The translations under genes were made by a program, and so were the position numbers. The notes beneath the pieces were generated by a model. That model had not been told where the DNA came from, searched no databases, and was given only the letters and a program-made list of their open reading frames with translations. DNA of 64,000 nucleotides from CANMUM01 sp965263365. GTDB lineage: Bacteria; Pseudomonadota; Alphaproteobacteria; Rhodobacterales; Rhodobacteraceae. This document shows positions 26,813 through 35,811 of this stretch, in pieces (position 1 is the first letter of the stretch; each line of letters starts with the position of its first letter). The stretch covers positions 682,001 through 746,000 of the forward strand of contig OZ253672.1 in NCBI GenBank assembly GCA_965263365.1, written 5' to 3'.

Positions 26813-27633
26813 TGCTTAGGCGTCTTCATCATGAACAACCTGAACATTTTGAATTTACGGGTGAGAATTACGTTTGGGTTCAAGAGCAGATAAAAAAATA
26901 TCCGGAAAATAGAAAAAGTTCCGCGATTATACCTGTGCTTTGGCGTGCTCAAGAGCAGGAAGGCTGGTTATCACGCGCTGCAATTGAAACAGTCGCAGAC
27001 ATTCTTGATATGCCCTATATGCGCGCGCTTGAAGTTGCCTCGTTTTACTTTATGTTTCACTTGCAACCCGTTGGTAAAATAGCGCATTTTCAAATTTGCG
27101 GCACGACGAGTTGTATGATCATGGGTGCAGAAGATCTCGTTGAGGTTTGCAAAAGGAGGATTGCGTCTATGCCACATGAAATTTCTGAAGACGGACAATT
27201 TTCCTGGGAAGAGGTGGAGTGTTTAGGGGCTTGCACCAATGCACCAATGGCGCAAATTGGAAAAGACTATTATGAAGATTTAACGCCCGAGCGTTTTGAA
27301 GAGTTAATAGACCTGATGTCCGAAGGAAAAGTTCCAGTGCCTGGCCCACAAAATGGACGGTTTTCATCTGAGCCTTTGGGAGGCGCAACGACGCTCGACG
27401 GCGAGCAGGCTGAATCGCATTCGTCTTCGGTTGAGCTGGCGCTCGAAAATGGTGATACAATCGCGCCTATATTAAACCCTGGGAAAGTTAAAAATTTTCC
27501 AGAAATTGTAGACTTGGTGAGCGAAAGTTCTAGAGTAGACGGCGTTGCTGCAGGCAAAAAGAAAATTAAAAAGGCGATCGCAAAAGTGAAGTCCTCCGCT
27601 CGTAAAGCGTCTAAAATTGTGAGAAGTGATTAA
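26812..27633 (+). CDS. nuoE: NADH-quinone oxidoreductase subunit E (NuoE) with C-terminal extension
   Basis: A 273-residue 24-kDa subunit. The thioredoxin-like [2Fe-2S] N1a domain has ligands in ICGTTSCMIMG and VECLGACTNAPM. After about residue 175 comes a low-complexity extension ending in a lysine-rich tail (KKKIKKAIAKVKSSARKASK). Rhodobacterales NuoE proteins often have long C-terminal extensions. The typical helix-hairpin-helix end domain is here encoded by the next gene instead. Confidence 0.94.
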   Translation: MLRRLHHEQPEHFEFTGENYVWVQEQIKKYPENRKSSAIIPVLWRAQEQEGWLSRAAIETVADILDMPYMRALEVASFYFMFHLQPVGKIAHFQICGTTSCMIMGAEDLVEVCKRRIASMPHEISEDGQFSWEEVECLGACTNAPMAQIGKDYYEDLTPERFEELIDLMSEGKVPVPGPQNGRFSSEPLGGATTLDGEQAESHSSSVELALENGDTIAPILNPGKVKNFPEIVDLVSESSRVDGVAAGKKKIKKAIAKVKSSARKASKIVRSD

Positions 27634-27765
27634 TTGATTTAGCGGTTTTGCTTGTATTAAGAAATAGCTAGCATAAAGTTTATTTGCAATTCGGCAGAAT
27701 AGCATTTATTCAGTTTATATAAAACTTTTAACTATTAATTTATTTAAAGCTCTGGAGGGCTACTC

Positions 27766-28974
27766 ATGGCAAAAGCAACTAGAGGCGAGTTTGGAACCTG
27801 TCGTCTAATTTTAACAATATTATCTGCGTTACTCGCAGCGTTTATCGCACATAGCGTCACTCCAAAGCACGGAGGATTTACATCCTTACTAATTGCATTG
27901 ATTGTGTTTTTAGGATTGCTCTTTTTGTTTATGTGGATTTCTAAATTTATTTGTGGAATGTTTGCTTCTCATCACGATGAAGACGATGCGAATGCAACAT
28001 CTGAGTCTTCTGGCTCAAACGTTGCGGCGGGAGTTGCAGGTGCAGCTGCCGTTGGTGCGGGTCTTGCGTCTGGTGCTAAGGCGGCTGCTTCTAAAGCTGG
28101 TGATGTTGCGGGCAATGCAGCTAGTTCAGTTGGAACAGCGGCGTCTTCTGCAGTAGAAGGTGTAGCTTCTGTGTCTTCGGCTGCGGCGGCAGGGACTGCG
28201 AATGTAGCTTCGAGTGCTGCGTCAACAGCAAAAAATACTGTAAAGGGTGCAGCTTCGGCAGGTAAAAAGACGACTAAGGCAGCTGTAAAGGGTGCGAAGT
28301 CTGCGACTAACACCACTAAAAAAGCTGCTGGAGCAACTGCGAATAGCGCAAAATCGGTTGCAAACGCCACAAAAGGTGCTGGAAATTCAGCGAAATCCGC
28401 TGCTAACAAGGCAGGTGCGACAGCGAAATCCGCTGCGAATAAAACGTCAGTTACAGCTAAGGGCGCGACACAAAAAGCGGCCTCTACCGCTAAAAAAGCA
28501 ACAGCTACAACGGCGAAAACTGCCAAGGGCGTTGCAAAAACGGCAACAGCCACAGCCAAGAGTGCTCCTAAAAAGGCAGCTACGACGGCTAAAAGCACGA
28601 CAACAAAACCTGCAATGGCAAGCGGAGCGAAAACTAACGCAGCCGCAACAACGCCTAAAAAAATGAACGCAAGCGAGAAAAAATCCGCCGCGCAATCAGC
28701 TGGGTTAATTAAAAAACCACGCGGCGGTAAAGGCGATGATCTTAAGATGATTAAAGGTGTTGGGCCAAAGATTGAAAAAACTTGCAATGAAATTGGCGTC
28801 TGGCATTTCGATCAGATTGCGGCATGGAAGAAAAAGGACATTCAATTTGTTGATGATCAGCTTTCTTTTAAAGGTCGCATTGAGCGCGATGGTTGGGTTA
28901 AGCAAGCCAAACAACTTGCGCAAGGGAAAGAAACTGAATTCTCTAAGCGCGTGAAAAAAGGCAAAGTCTATTAA
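27766..28974 (+). CDS. Membrane-anchored, histone-H1-like protein with C-terminal HhH domain
   Basis: A 402-residue protein in three parts. Residues about 14-32 and 40-60 are hydrophobic helices. About 85-315 is a low-complexity Ala/Lys/Ser/Thr stretch resembling histone H1 tails. About 322-402 is a helix-hairpin-helix-like domain (GDDLKMIKGVGPKIEKTCNE, WHFDQIAAWKKKDIQFVDDQ) known from Rhodobacterales nuoE-linked proteins. Ribosome site GGAGGG precedes the ATG. A terminator follows directly. DNA binding or a complex I assembly role are both only guesses. Confidence 0.8.
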   Translation: MAKATRGEFGTCRLILTILSALLAAFIAHSVTPKHGGFTSLLIALIVFLGLLFLFMWISKFICGMFASHHDEDDANATSESSGSNVAAGVAGAAAVGAGLASGAKAAASKAGDVAGNAASSVGTAASSAVEGVASVSSAAAAGTANVASSAASTAKNTVKGAASAGKKTTKAAVKGAKSATNTTKKAAGATANSAKSVANATKGAGNSAKSAANKAGATAKSAANKTSVTAKGATQKAASTAKKATATTAKTAKGVAKTATATAKSAPKKAATTAKSTTTKPAMASGAKTNAAATTPKKMNASEKKSAAQSAGLIKKPRGGKGDDLKMIKGVGPKIEKTCNEIGVWHFDQIAAWKKKDIQFVDDQLSFKGRIERDGWVKQAKQLAQGKETEFSKRVKKGKVY

Positions 28975-28997
28975 AATTCAAGAATTCGTACTGAATT

Positions 28998-29023
28998 AGG
29001 GCGCGATTTCAGCGCCCTTTTTT
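28998..29023 (+). terminator. Intrinsic terminator inside the nuo locus
   Basis: GGGCGC (28999-29004), seven-base loop, GCGCCC (29012-29017) and a run of six T (29018-29023). This is a textbook rho-independent terminator 24 bases after the HhH gene. It would end the nuoA-E transcript and separate it from nuoF-N. Confidence 0.88.
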
Positions 29024-29514
29024 GTGAAGAAGACTTTGAATGGATAATAAAATTAGCGATCTTCAGAATTATTATCCCATTTTACTCTTATTGTAAAAAC
29101 AGCGTTAGTCTCTCTCTTTGGAATTGAAATGTCCCGTTATCGTATTTGTGATGCCATTGTCATTAAGACTACCAATTTTGAGAAATGGGGTTCTGATTGC
29201 TGTCAGTCGCAATGGATAGATTAAATTAATTTTTCTTTTCGCATCCGACACAACCTCAAACCTAAGGTGCAAATTTTCATTCCGACAGACTTAAAAAAAC
29301 CTAGTCAGTATAAGCTCGGTTCGAGGTGCGCGGACAAGGTGTACGTTGTTTTCATTGATTTTTCCCGCTGCGGCAGGAGAGCATCATTCGTTTTAACCCT
29401 AAATTTTTTAAGGGTTGGAATTGTTTGACACTTTTTGATTTGGGAAAATCGCTGTTTCGGACTGCTGTGTGCAGGACGACCAATGCTTTTTGAGTTTCAG
29501 TCGGCTCGAATTGA
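29024..29514. other. 490-base gap between the two halves of the nuo locus
   Basis: No credible gene on either strand. It has a six-base inverted repeat AACCCT/AGGGTT at 29395-29416 and TTGACA at 29425-29430, a perfect -35 without a clear -10 at 17 bases. A promoter for nuoF-N is expected here. A small RNA or leader is possible but not shown. Confidence 0.5.
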
Positions 29515-29571
29515 ATGAATTTGAAGATTAATATTGTAATTACTTTAAAAAGTCATGATAAATGCACTGAA

Positions 29572-29754
29572 ATGACTAAAAAGACACCAGCACTCATAAT
29601 TGTTTTAACGGCAGTGATTTGGCTTGCGGCTCAATGGCTCGCCCCAATTTTAGGGATTCCGTCAATTTTTGCGATCATGCTTGATTTTTTGGCCTTGATA
29701 GCGTTTATGTCGGCGATGTATTGGCTGTGGCAAATGATGTCACAAAATAGGTAG
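29572..29754 (+). CDS. DUF5337 family small membrane protein
   Basis: A 60-residue protein with two hydrophobic helices (IIVLTAVIWLAAQWLAPILG and FLALIAFMSAMYWLWQMM). It matches the DUF5337 proteins next to nuoF in Rhodobacterales. The frame is open from an ATG at 29515, but the start at 29572 (MTKKTPA) gives the usual family length. Neither start has a strong ribosome site. nuoF starts ten bases later. Confidence 0.7.
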   Translation: MTKKTPALIIVLTAVIWLAAQWLAPILGIPSIFAIMLDFLALIAFMSAMYWLWQMMSQNR

Positions 29755-29764
29755 ACGAAATTAA

Positions 29765-31054
29765 ATGCTTCAAGATCAAGACCGCATTTTCACTAATCTT
29801 TATGGTATGTTTGACCGCTCGCTCGCGGGCGCGAAAACGCGCGGGCATTGGGATCAAACGGCGAGCATCATCAAGAAGGGGAAAGACTGGATAATCGATG
29901 AGGTGAAAGCTTCTGGTTTGCGAGGTCGTGGCGGCGCCGGTTTTCCGACCGGTTTGAAGTGGAGCTTTATGCCGAAAGAGAGTGATGGACGCCCACATTA
30001 TTTGGTTGTGAATGCCGACGAGTCGGAGCCTGGAACATGTAAAGATCGTGAGATCATGCGCAATGAGCCTCATACTTTGATTGAGGGTTGTTTGATTGCA
30101 GGTTTTGCGATGGGGGCGAATAACGGTTATATTTATATCCGCGGTGAATTTATTCGCGAGCGTGAGGCTTTGCAACGCGCAATTGATGAATGCTACGATG
30201 AAGGCCTACTCGGTAAAAACGCGGCGGGTTCTGGATGGGATTTTGATCTCTATCTTCACCACGGTGCCGGCGCGTATATTTGTGGAGAGGAAACTGCGCT
30301 ACTTGAAAGTCTCGAAGGCAAAAAAGGCATGCCGAGAATGAAACCGCCTTTTCCGGCTGGGGCTGGCTTGTATGGTTGTCCGACGACTGTGAATAATGTT
30401 GAATCGATTGCCGTTACGCCGACAATTATTCGCAGGGGCGCAAGTTGGTTTTCAAGTTTCGGACGTGAAAATAATGCAGGTACAAAATTATTCGGCATAT
30501 CAGGCCATGTGAATAGACCCTGTGTGGTGGAAGAATCGATGTCGATCCCGCTTCAAGAATTGATTGAGAAGCATTGCGGCGGTGTACGTGGTGGTTGGAA
30601 GAATTTGAAAGCCGTCATTCCTGGAGGCTCTTCAGTTCCGCTTTTGCCGCAAGAAATTTGTGACGATGCAATAATGGATTTCGATTGGCTGCGTGAACAA
30701 GGTTCGGGTCTTGGGACAGCAGCAGTAATCGTGATGGATCAATCAACAGATATTGTGAAGGCGATTTGGCGATTGTCCAAATTTTATAAACATGAAAGTT
30801 GTGGGCAATGTACACCTTGTCGTGAAGGCACTGGATGGATGATGCGTGTGATGGAACGTCTGGTGACGGGAGATGCCGAGATTGAAGAGATTGATATGTT
30901 ACTTGACGTCACCAAGCAGGTTGAGGGGCACACAATTTGCGCACTTGGCGATGCTTCTGCTTGGCCGATACAAGGTTTGATGAGACATTTTCGTGACGAG
31001 ATTGAGGCGCGCATTAAGGCCCATAAAAAAGGTCGAATTGAGGCGGCCGAGTAA
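29765..31054 (+). CDS. nuoF: NADH-quinone oxidoreductase subunit F (NuoF)
   Basis: A 429-residue 51-kDa subunit binding NADH, FMN and cluster N3. Seen: GLRGRGGAGFPTGLKWSFMP (NADH/FMN), YICGEETALLESLEGKKGMP, and cluster ligands in SCGQCTPCREGTGW plus TICALGDASAWP. It is electron entry for complex I in the cytoplasm. It opens the second half of the nuo locus. Confidence 0.97.
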   Translation: MLQDQDRIFTNLYGMFDRSLAGAKTRGHWDQTASIIKKGKDWIIDEVKASGLRGRGGAGFPTGLKWSFMPKESDGRPHYLVVNADESEPGTCKDREIMRNEPHTLIEGCLIAGFAMGANNGYIYIRGEFIREREALQRAIDECYDEGLLGKNAAGSGWDFDLYLHHGAGAYICGEETALLESLEGKKGMPRMKPPFPAGAGLYGCPTTVNNVESIAVTPTIIRRGASWFSSFGRENNAGTKLFGISGHVNRPCVVEESMSIPLQELIEKHCGGVRGGWKNLKAVIPGGSSVPLLPQEICDDAIMDFDWLREQGSGLGTAAVIVMDQSTDIVKAIWRLSKFYKHESCGQCTPCREGTGWMMRVMERLVTGDAEIEEIDMLLDVTKQVEGHTICALGDASAWPIQGLMRHFRDEIEARIKAHKKGRIEAAE

Positions 31055-31124
31055 TAATTTATGCAATAAATTGCCGAAACCATTCACGGGTAGGTGATCA
31101 TTATAGCATTTTCAAAAACATAGG

Positions 31125-31146
31125 TTTAAGTTTAATCTAACTTAAA
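31125..31146. repeat. AT-rich inverted repeat upstream of the DUF5333 gene
   Basis: TTTAAGTT (31125-31132) and AACTTAAA (31139-31146) form a perfect eight-base inverted repeat around TAATCT, 14 bases before the DUF5333 start. It could be an operator or a hairpin in the nuoF-nuoG part of the transcript. Confidence 0.5.
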
Positions 31147-31160
31147 TATGTGAGAAAGTT

Positions 31161-31562
31161 ATGACAAAAAAAATTAAATCTTTGTGGATTGGAGCTGCGC
31201 TCACGATAATGGCTGGCGCAAGTTTTTCGCTTGATCTATCTGGAGATGCGCGCATTACGCGGGAATTGACTGCCGCGGCTGTCGCTGACGAAATTCGCAA
31301 TCAATGTTCAAGTCTTCGTGGCAATATGATTGTCGGCATGTCGAAAGCAATGTCGCTTAAAAGCTATGCACATGGCTTAGGAGCTACAGATGAGCAAATT
31401 GACGCGTTTTTGAATGATAGTGCGGAGCGAAACCGTATTAAGCAAATGCGAAATCGATATTTAGCAGATAATGGCGTCGTTTCTGGAGATGAAGACAGCT
31501 ATTGCGCCCTTGGTAAAAGTGAAATAGCACGCGATACACTTATCGGCTCGCTTCTTTACTAG
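31161..31562 (+). CDS. DUF5333 family exported protein
   Basis: A 133-residue protein with a signal peptide (KSLWIGAALTIMAGASFS) and a helical mature domain with paired Cys: AAVADEIRNQCSSLRGN and SYCALGKSEIARDTLIGSLL, the DUF5333 pattern of Rhodobacterales nuo loci. The two Cys could form a disulfide in the periplasm. A divergent copy follows five bases later. Confidence 0.82.
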   Translation: MTKKIKSLWIGAALTIMAGASFSLDLSGDARITRELTAAAVADEIRNQCSSLRGNMIVGMSKAMSLKSYAHGLGATDEQIDAFLNDSAERNRIKQMRNRYLADNGVVSGDEDSYCALGKSEIARDTLIGSLLY

Positions 31563-31593
31563 TCCATTGATTTTGCTTTACATTGCTTGCTCA

Positions 31594-32025
31594 ATGAATG
31601 TTGATAAAGTGATTGCAAAGAAACGAACCAGACTTTCGGTCGCATCATTGGCGCTATTGATGTTCGTGATGGCCTGCGAAATTTCTCAACCTTATGAGAG
31701 TTTTCCGATGCCTGAGCCCTTATTTCGTCAAATGATGGATGGACAAATGGCTCAAGATATCGCGCAAAGTTGTGAGAGTATTACGCTTGTTCATCAACCT
31801 GAAATCATGAAAGCTAAATTATTGGATGACATGCTTGCGTCGGGTTTTGCGCGAGAAGATTCGCTCAATAGAATGCAAGAAGCTCGGGATTTACGTGGAG
31901 CAGATTACATGCGCGTATATCAAAATGTACTGCCCATCGAAAAAGACAATAATTACTACTGTTTGTTTGGCTCCTATGAGATAGCAAATGACACAAATAT
32001 TGGGCATTTTTTGCGCCGTTTTTAA
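31594..32025 (+). CDS. Second DUF5333-like protein, probable lipoprotein
   Basis: A protein of 143 residues (from ATG 31594; an in-frame TTG at 31567 would add nine). It resembles the preceding gene: QMAQDIAQSCESI corresponds to ADEIRNQCSSL, and NYYCLFGSYEIANDTNIGHF to SYCALGKSEIARDTLIGSL. The hydrophobic start SLALLMFVMAC looks like a lipobox with the Cys as lipidation site. It appears to be a diverged tandem duplicate. Function unknown. Confidence 0.72.
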   Translation: MNVDKVIAKKRTRLSVASLALLMFVMACEISQPYESFPMPEPLFRQMMDGQMAQDIAQSCESITLVHQPEIMKAKLLDDMLASGFAREDSLNRMQEARDLRGADYMRVYQNVLPIEKDNNYYCLFGSYEIANDTNIGHFLRRF

Positions 32026-32039
32026 TAGGGGGGATATTG

Positions 32040-32477
32040 ATGGCGATCGTAGAACTAAATATCGCAAGGCTGCTCGCGCCCATTGGGGATCCCATGGTCG
32101 CGGGCTTTGTGGATGCAATAGATGAAATAAATGCGCTAGCGGAATCACATGATGGTTTTATATGGCGGTTAAAAGACGAATCTGGGCATGCGCTTGACTT
32201 AAATTTTAACGATGATCCGTTAGTGATCACCAATATGAGTGTTTGGCGCGATGTTGCGTCTTTGAAAGTATTTACATTTGACACTGTTCATCGAAATTTT
32301 TTTGCGCGACGGGCTGAATGGATGGAAAAAATGCAGTTGGCGCATTTTGTAATGTGGCCAGTTTTCGATGAGCATGTGCCCAGTCTTGAAGAAGCGCGAG
32401 AAAAGCTTGAGAAATACCGAAAAAATGGCGATAGTTTTGAGGCTTTTGGGTGCAATGGACGCAAAAAAATCTCTTGA
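32040..32477 (+). CDS. DUF3291 domain protein
   Basis: A 145-residue protein with the DUF3291 pattern: ELNIARLLAPIGDPMVAGFV, GFIWRLKDESG, MSVWRDVASLKVFTF, RRAEWMEKMQLAHFVMWPV. This fold is related to antibiotic-biosynthesis-monooxygenase-like ferredoxin folds. The role is unknown. GGGGGG lies about seven bases before ATG 32040. It lies between DUF5333 and nuoG. Confidence 0.85.
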   Translation: MAIVELNIARLLAPIGDPMVAGFVDAIDEINALAESHDGFIWRLKDESGHALDLNFNDDPLVITNMSVWRDVASLKVFTFDTVHRNFFARRAEWMEKMQLAHFVMWPVFDEHVPSLEEAREKLEKYRKNGDSFEAFGCNGRKKIS

Positions 32478-32641
32478 ATGAAGATTAATCTATAAACAGC
32501 CTAATTTTGTAATTCCAATTTGAATTTTTCGAGTATTTATATTTAAAAACGATACAAATAAATTGGGAAAGCTCTTTTATTGCCCGAACGCTTCGTGCTA
32601 AATAGCCCTTGTTTGCGCTGGTTATTTGGCGGAGGAGTTTC

Positions 32642-34663
32642 ATGGAGAATCTACGCAAGGTCATCATTGATGGGAATGAAATCGAAGTCGATCCTGCGAT
32701 GACGATTTTGCAAGCCTGTGAAACGATTGAGACGCAAATTCCTAGATTTTGCTATCACGAGCGTTTGTCGATTGCCGGAAATTGTCGAATGTGTCTTGTT
32801 GAAGTTGTGGGTGGGCCACCAAAACCCACGGCAAGTTGTGCAATGCAAGTGCGAGATTTGCGCCCGGGACCAAATGGAGAGCTACCCGTTATCAAAACAA
32901 ATTCGGCAATGGTCAAAAAGGCACGTGAGGGTGTCATGGAATTTTTATTGATCAACCATCCGCTGGATTGTCCAATTTGTGATCAGGGCGGCGAGTGTGA
33001 TTTGCAAGATCAGGCTGTCGCTTATGGTGTTGATTTTTCGCGCTACCGCGAACCTAAGCGTGCTGCGCTTGAATTAAATTTAGGACCATTGGTAGGCACA
33101 GCGATGACGCGTTGTATCTCATGCACGCGGTGTGTGCGCTTTACGACTGAAATTGCAGGCATTTCCCAGATGGGGCAAACCGGGCGCGGCGAAGATAGCG
33201 AAATTACGAGCTATCTCAATGAGACACTTAAATCAAACCTACAGGGCAACATAATCGATCTTTGTCCGGTTGGGGCGCTGACGTCTAAGCCCTATTCATT
33301 TACCGCGCGCCCTTGGGAATTAACCAAGACCGAGAGTATTGATGTCATGGACGCGCTAGGTTCCAATATACGCATTGATACAAAGGGCGCCGAAGTGATG
33401 CGTATTTTGCCGCTTAACCATGATTGCGTGAACGAAGAGTGGATATCTGATAAAACGCGTTTTATTTGGGATGGCTTGCGCACGCAGCGACTTGATCAAC
33501 CTTATGTTCGCAAAAATGGTAAGCTGACTCCGGTGTCTTGGGAGGAAGCTTTTCGCAAAATCAAGTCTGCTGTTAAGGATAAAAAAATTGCAGGTCTCGC
33601 CGGTGATCTTGCGCCTGTGGAATCTGTTTTTGCACTTGGAGCGTTGCTCGATAAATTGGAGGGCACGAAAGAGTGCCGTGTTGATGGAGCGCAATTGCCG
33701 ATTGGCAATCGGGGCGCCTATGCGGGTACGGCTGCGATCGAAGATTTTGATGATGCGGAATTTATTCAGCTGATTGGCTGTAATCCGCGCTTGGAGGCGC
33801 CGGTTTTAAATGCACGTATTCGTCAAGCTTGGGCGCGTGGCGCAAATATTGGCTTAGTTGGCGAGCCCGTTGATTTAACTTATGATTATGCGCATGTCGG
33901 GACTGATCCAGGCGCTCTACGTGATTTGCTCACTCATGAATTTGGTCAAGTTTTGGAAAGTAAATCAATTATTTGTATTGGGCAGGGGGCGCTTGCCCGA
34001 GAAGATGGCGCGGCGATACTTGCGGATGCAGTTGCACTTTGTGAGGCGACGAAGAGCCAGCTTTTTGTTTTACATACCGCCGCCAGTCGTGTTGGCGCGA
34101 TGGATTTGGGTTTCGCGACGCAGGGTGGTATGAAGGCCGCGCTTAAGGACGCTGACGTCGTGTATAACTTGGGCGCTGACGAAATTGAAATGCCAGATGA
34201 TTGTTTTGTCATATACCAAGGGTCTCATGGAGATCGAGGCGCACACCGCGCTGATGTAATTTTACCCGGCGCATGTTATACGGAAGAAAATGCGATTTTT
34301 GTGAATATGGAAGGACGGCCTCAGATCGCCAATCGCGCGGCTATGCCGCCAGGAAACGCGAAAGAAAATTGGGCGATCATTCGCGCTTTGTCTGCAGTTT
34401 TAAATAAAAAACTAAGTTTCGACAATATTGATCAGCTTCGCGCGCAAATGTATGAAGTCGCACCACATTTTGCGCAACTTGATGAAGTGCCACGGAATAA
34501 AATCAAAAAACTGCGCGCCGGTGGAAAGATTTCTTCCGAAGCCTTACGTTCGCCGATTCAAGATTATTATATGACCAATCCGATCGCTCGTGCATCACAG
34601 GTAATGGCGGAACTATCGCGTATGAATTTTAAACCATCTCAAGAGGCGGCCCAGTTATGGTAA
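32642..34663 (+). CDS. nuoG: NADH-quinone oxidoreductase subunit G (NuoG)
   Basis: A 673-residue 75-kDa subunit. Cluster ligands in order: CYHERLSIAGNCRMCLVE and SCAMQV ([2Fe-2S]), CPICDQGGECDLQDQ, then RCISCTRCVRF and DLCPVGAL ([4Fe-4S]). The C-terminal part is a molybdopterin-oxidoreductase-like domain without cofactor, as in the family. ATG 32642 is chosen because GGAGGAG precedes it by four bases. The frame is open from 32609. Confidence 0.97.
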   Translation: MENLRKVIIDGNEIEVDPAMTILQACETIETQIPRFCYHERLSIAGNCRMCLVEVVGGPPKPTASCAMQVRDLRPGPNGELPVIKTNSAMVKKAREGVMEFLLINHPLDCPICDQGGECDLQDQAVAYGVDFSRYREPKRAALELNLGPLVGTAMTRCISCTRCVRFTTEIAGISQMGQTGRGEDSEITSYLNETLKSNLQGNIIDLCPVGALTSKPYSFTARPWELTKTESIDVMDALGSNIRIDTKGAEVMRILPLNHDCVNEEWISDKTRFIWDGLRTQRLDQPYVRKNGKLTPVSWEEAFRKIKSAVKDKKIAGLAGDLAPVESVFALGALLDKLEGTKECRVDGAQLPIGNRGAYAGTAAIEDFDDAEFIQLIGCNPRLEAPVLNARIRQAWARGANIGLVGEPVDLTYDYAHVGTDPGALRDLLTHEFGQVLESKSIICIGQGALAREDGAAILADAVALCEATKSQLFVLHTAASRVGAMDLGFATQGGMKAALKDADVVYNLGADEIEMPDDCFVIYQGSHGDRGAHRADVILPGACYTEENAIFVNMEGRPQIANRAAMPPGNAKENWAIIRALSAVLNKKLSFDNIDQLRAQMYEVAPHFAQLDEVPRNKIKKLRAGGKISSEALRSPIQDYYMTNPIARASQVMAELSRMNFKPSQEAAQLW

Positions 34664-34735
34664 AAATGAGCCTTTTTAATATGTTATATGCGTTTGTGCG
34701 TGTTGTTTTTAGCCGCGGCAAGGGAGGCCATCCTC

Positions 34736-35776
34736 ATGAATGATTGGTTTCAATCCACATTTTTGGGGCCGAATTTGGGTCTGGTTGTGTCCATTTTAGT
34801 TCAGTCCTTGCTTCTGCTCGTACCGCTTCTCGTGGCGCTCGCCTTTTTGATGTATATGGATCGTAAAGTCTGGGCGGCTGTTCAGATGCGAAAAGGGCCC
34901 AATGTTGTCGGCGCTTTTGGGCTTTTGCAGTCTTTTGCAGATTTTCTCAAATATATTGCGAAGGAAGTCGTAATCCCCGCTGGCGCGGACAAAGCGGTGT
35001 TTTTGCTCGCGCCGATGGTAACGTTGCTGATGAGTTTTATTGCTTGGGCCGTTGTCCCTTTTAATGAAGGCTGGGTTATTTCAGATGCGAATATCGGAAT
35101 TCTGTTTATTTTTGCGGTGAGTTCTCTTGAAGTTTACGGCGTCATTATGGGTGGATGGGCGTCAAACTCGAAATACCCTTTCCTCGGTGCGCTCAGGTCG
35201 GCTGCGCAAATGATTTCCTATGAAGTCTCGATCGGCTTAATATTGATTGGGGTTTTAATTTCGACTGGTTCATTGAATTTAAGTGCCATTGTCAATGCGC
35301 AATCGGGCGGGGTGTTAAATTGGTATTGGTTGGCGCATTTACCGATGGTGCCGTTGTTCTTTATTTCTGCCCTGGCCGAAACGAACCGACCACCATTTGA
35401 TCTCCCAGAGGCAGAGGCGGAATTGGTTGCGGGATATCAAGTTGAATACTCATCGACGCCCTTTTTGTTGTTTATGATTGGTGAACTCACTGCGGTCGTT
35501 TTGATGTGTGCTCTCATGACGTTGATTTTCTTTGGGGGTTGGTTAAGCCCATTGCCAGCTCTACTGCCGGACGGCCTATTTTGGATGGTCGTGAAAATGC
35601 TGCTGTTCTTCTTTCTCTTTGCTTTGGTCAAAGCCGTTGTTCCGCGCTACCGCTATGATCAACTGATGCGCATTGGTTGGAAAGTCTTTTTGCCGCTCTC
35701 ACTTGCCTGGGTTGTGATCGTTGCGTTTTTTGCGCATTGGGATTGGGCATTTTATGCGCGCTGGGAATTACTTTGA
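34736..35776 (+). CDS. nuoH: NADH-quinone oxidoreductase subunit H (NuoH)
   Basis: A 346-residue membrane subunit linking the arms and forming the quinone entry. Seen: MYMDRKVWAAVQMRKGPNVV, LQSFADFLKYIAKE, ALAETNRPPFDLPEAEAELV and the later VVPRYRYDQLMRIGWK. About eight helices. ATG 34736 has GGGAGG upstream; the open frame begins at 34688 but that extension does not match NuoH. Confidence 0.96.
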   Translation: MNDWFQSTFLGPNLGLVVSILVQSLLLLVPLLVALAFLMYMDRKVWAAVQMRKGPNVVGAFGLLQSFADFLKYIAKEVVIPAGADKAVFLLAPMVTLLMSFIAWAVVPFNEGWVISDANIGILFIFAVSSLEVYGVIMGGWASNSKYPFLGALRSAAQMISYEVSIGLILIGVLISTGSLNLSAIVNAQSGGVLNWYWLAHLPMVPLFFISALAETNRPPFDLPEAEAELVAGYQVEYSSTPFLLFMIGELTAVVLMCALMTLIFFGGWLSPLPALLPDGLFWMVVKMLLFFFLFALVKAVVPRYRYDQLMRIGWKVFLPLSLAWVVIVAFFAHWDWAFYARWELL

Positions 35777-35811
35777 GATAAATGAAATTTATTAATTGAA
35801 AGGAATATAGA

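Noticed and set aside
27972..28787. Long reverse frame (271 residues, Ala/Val/Phe rich)
   Set aside because: Shadow of the Ala/Lys-rich low-complexity gene on the other strand; GC-rich codons there rarely give stops in reverse.
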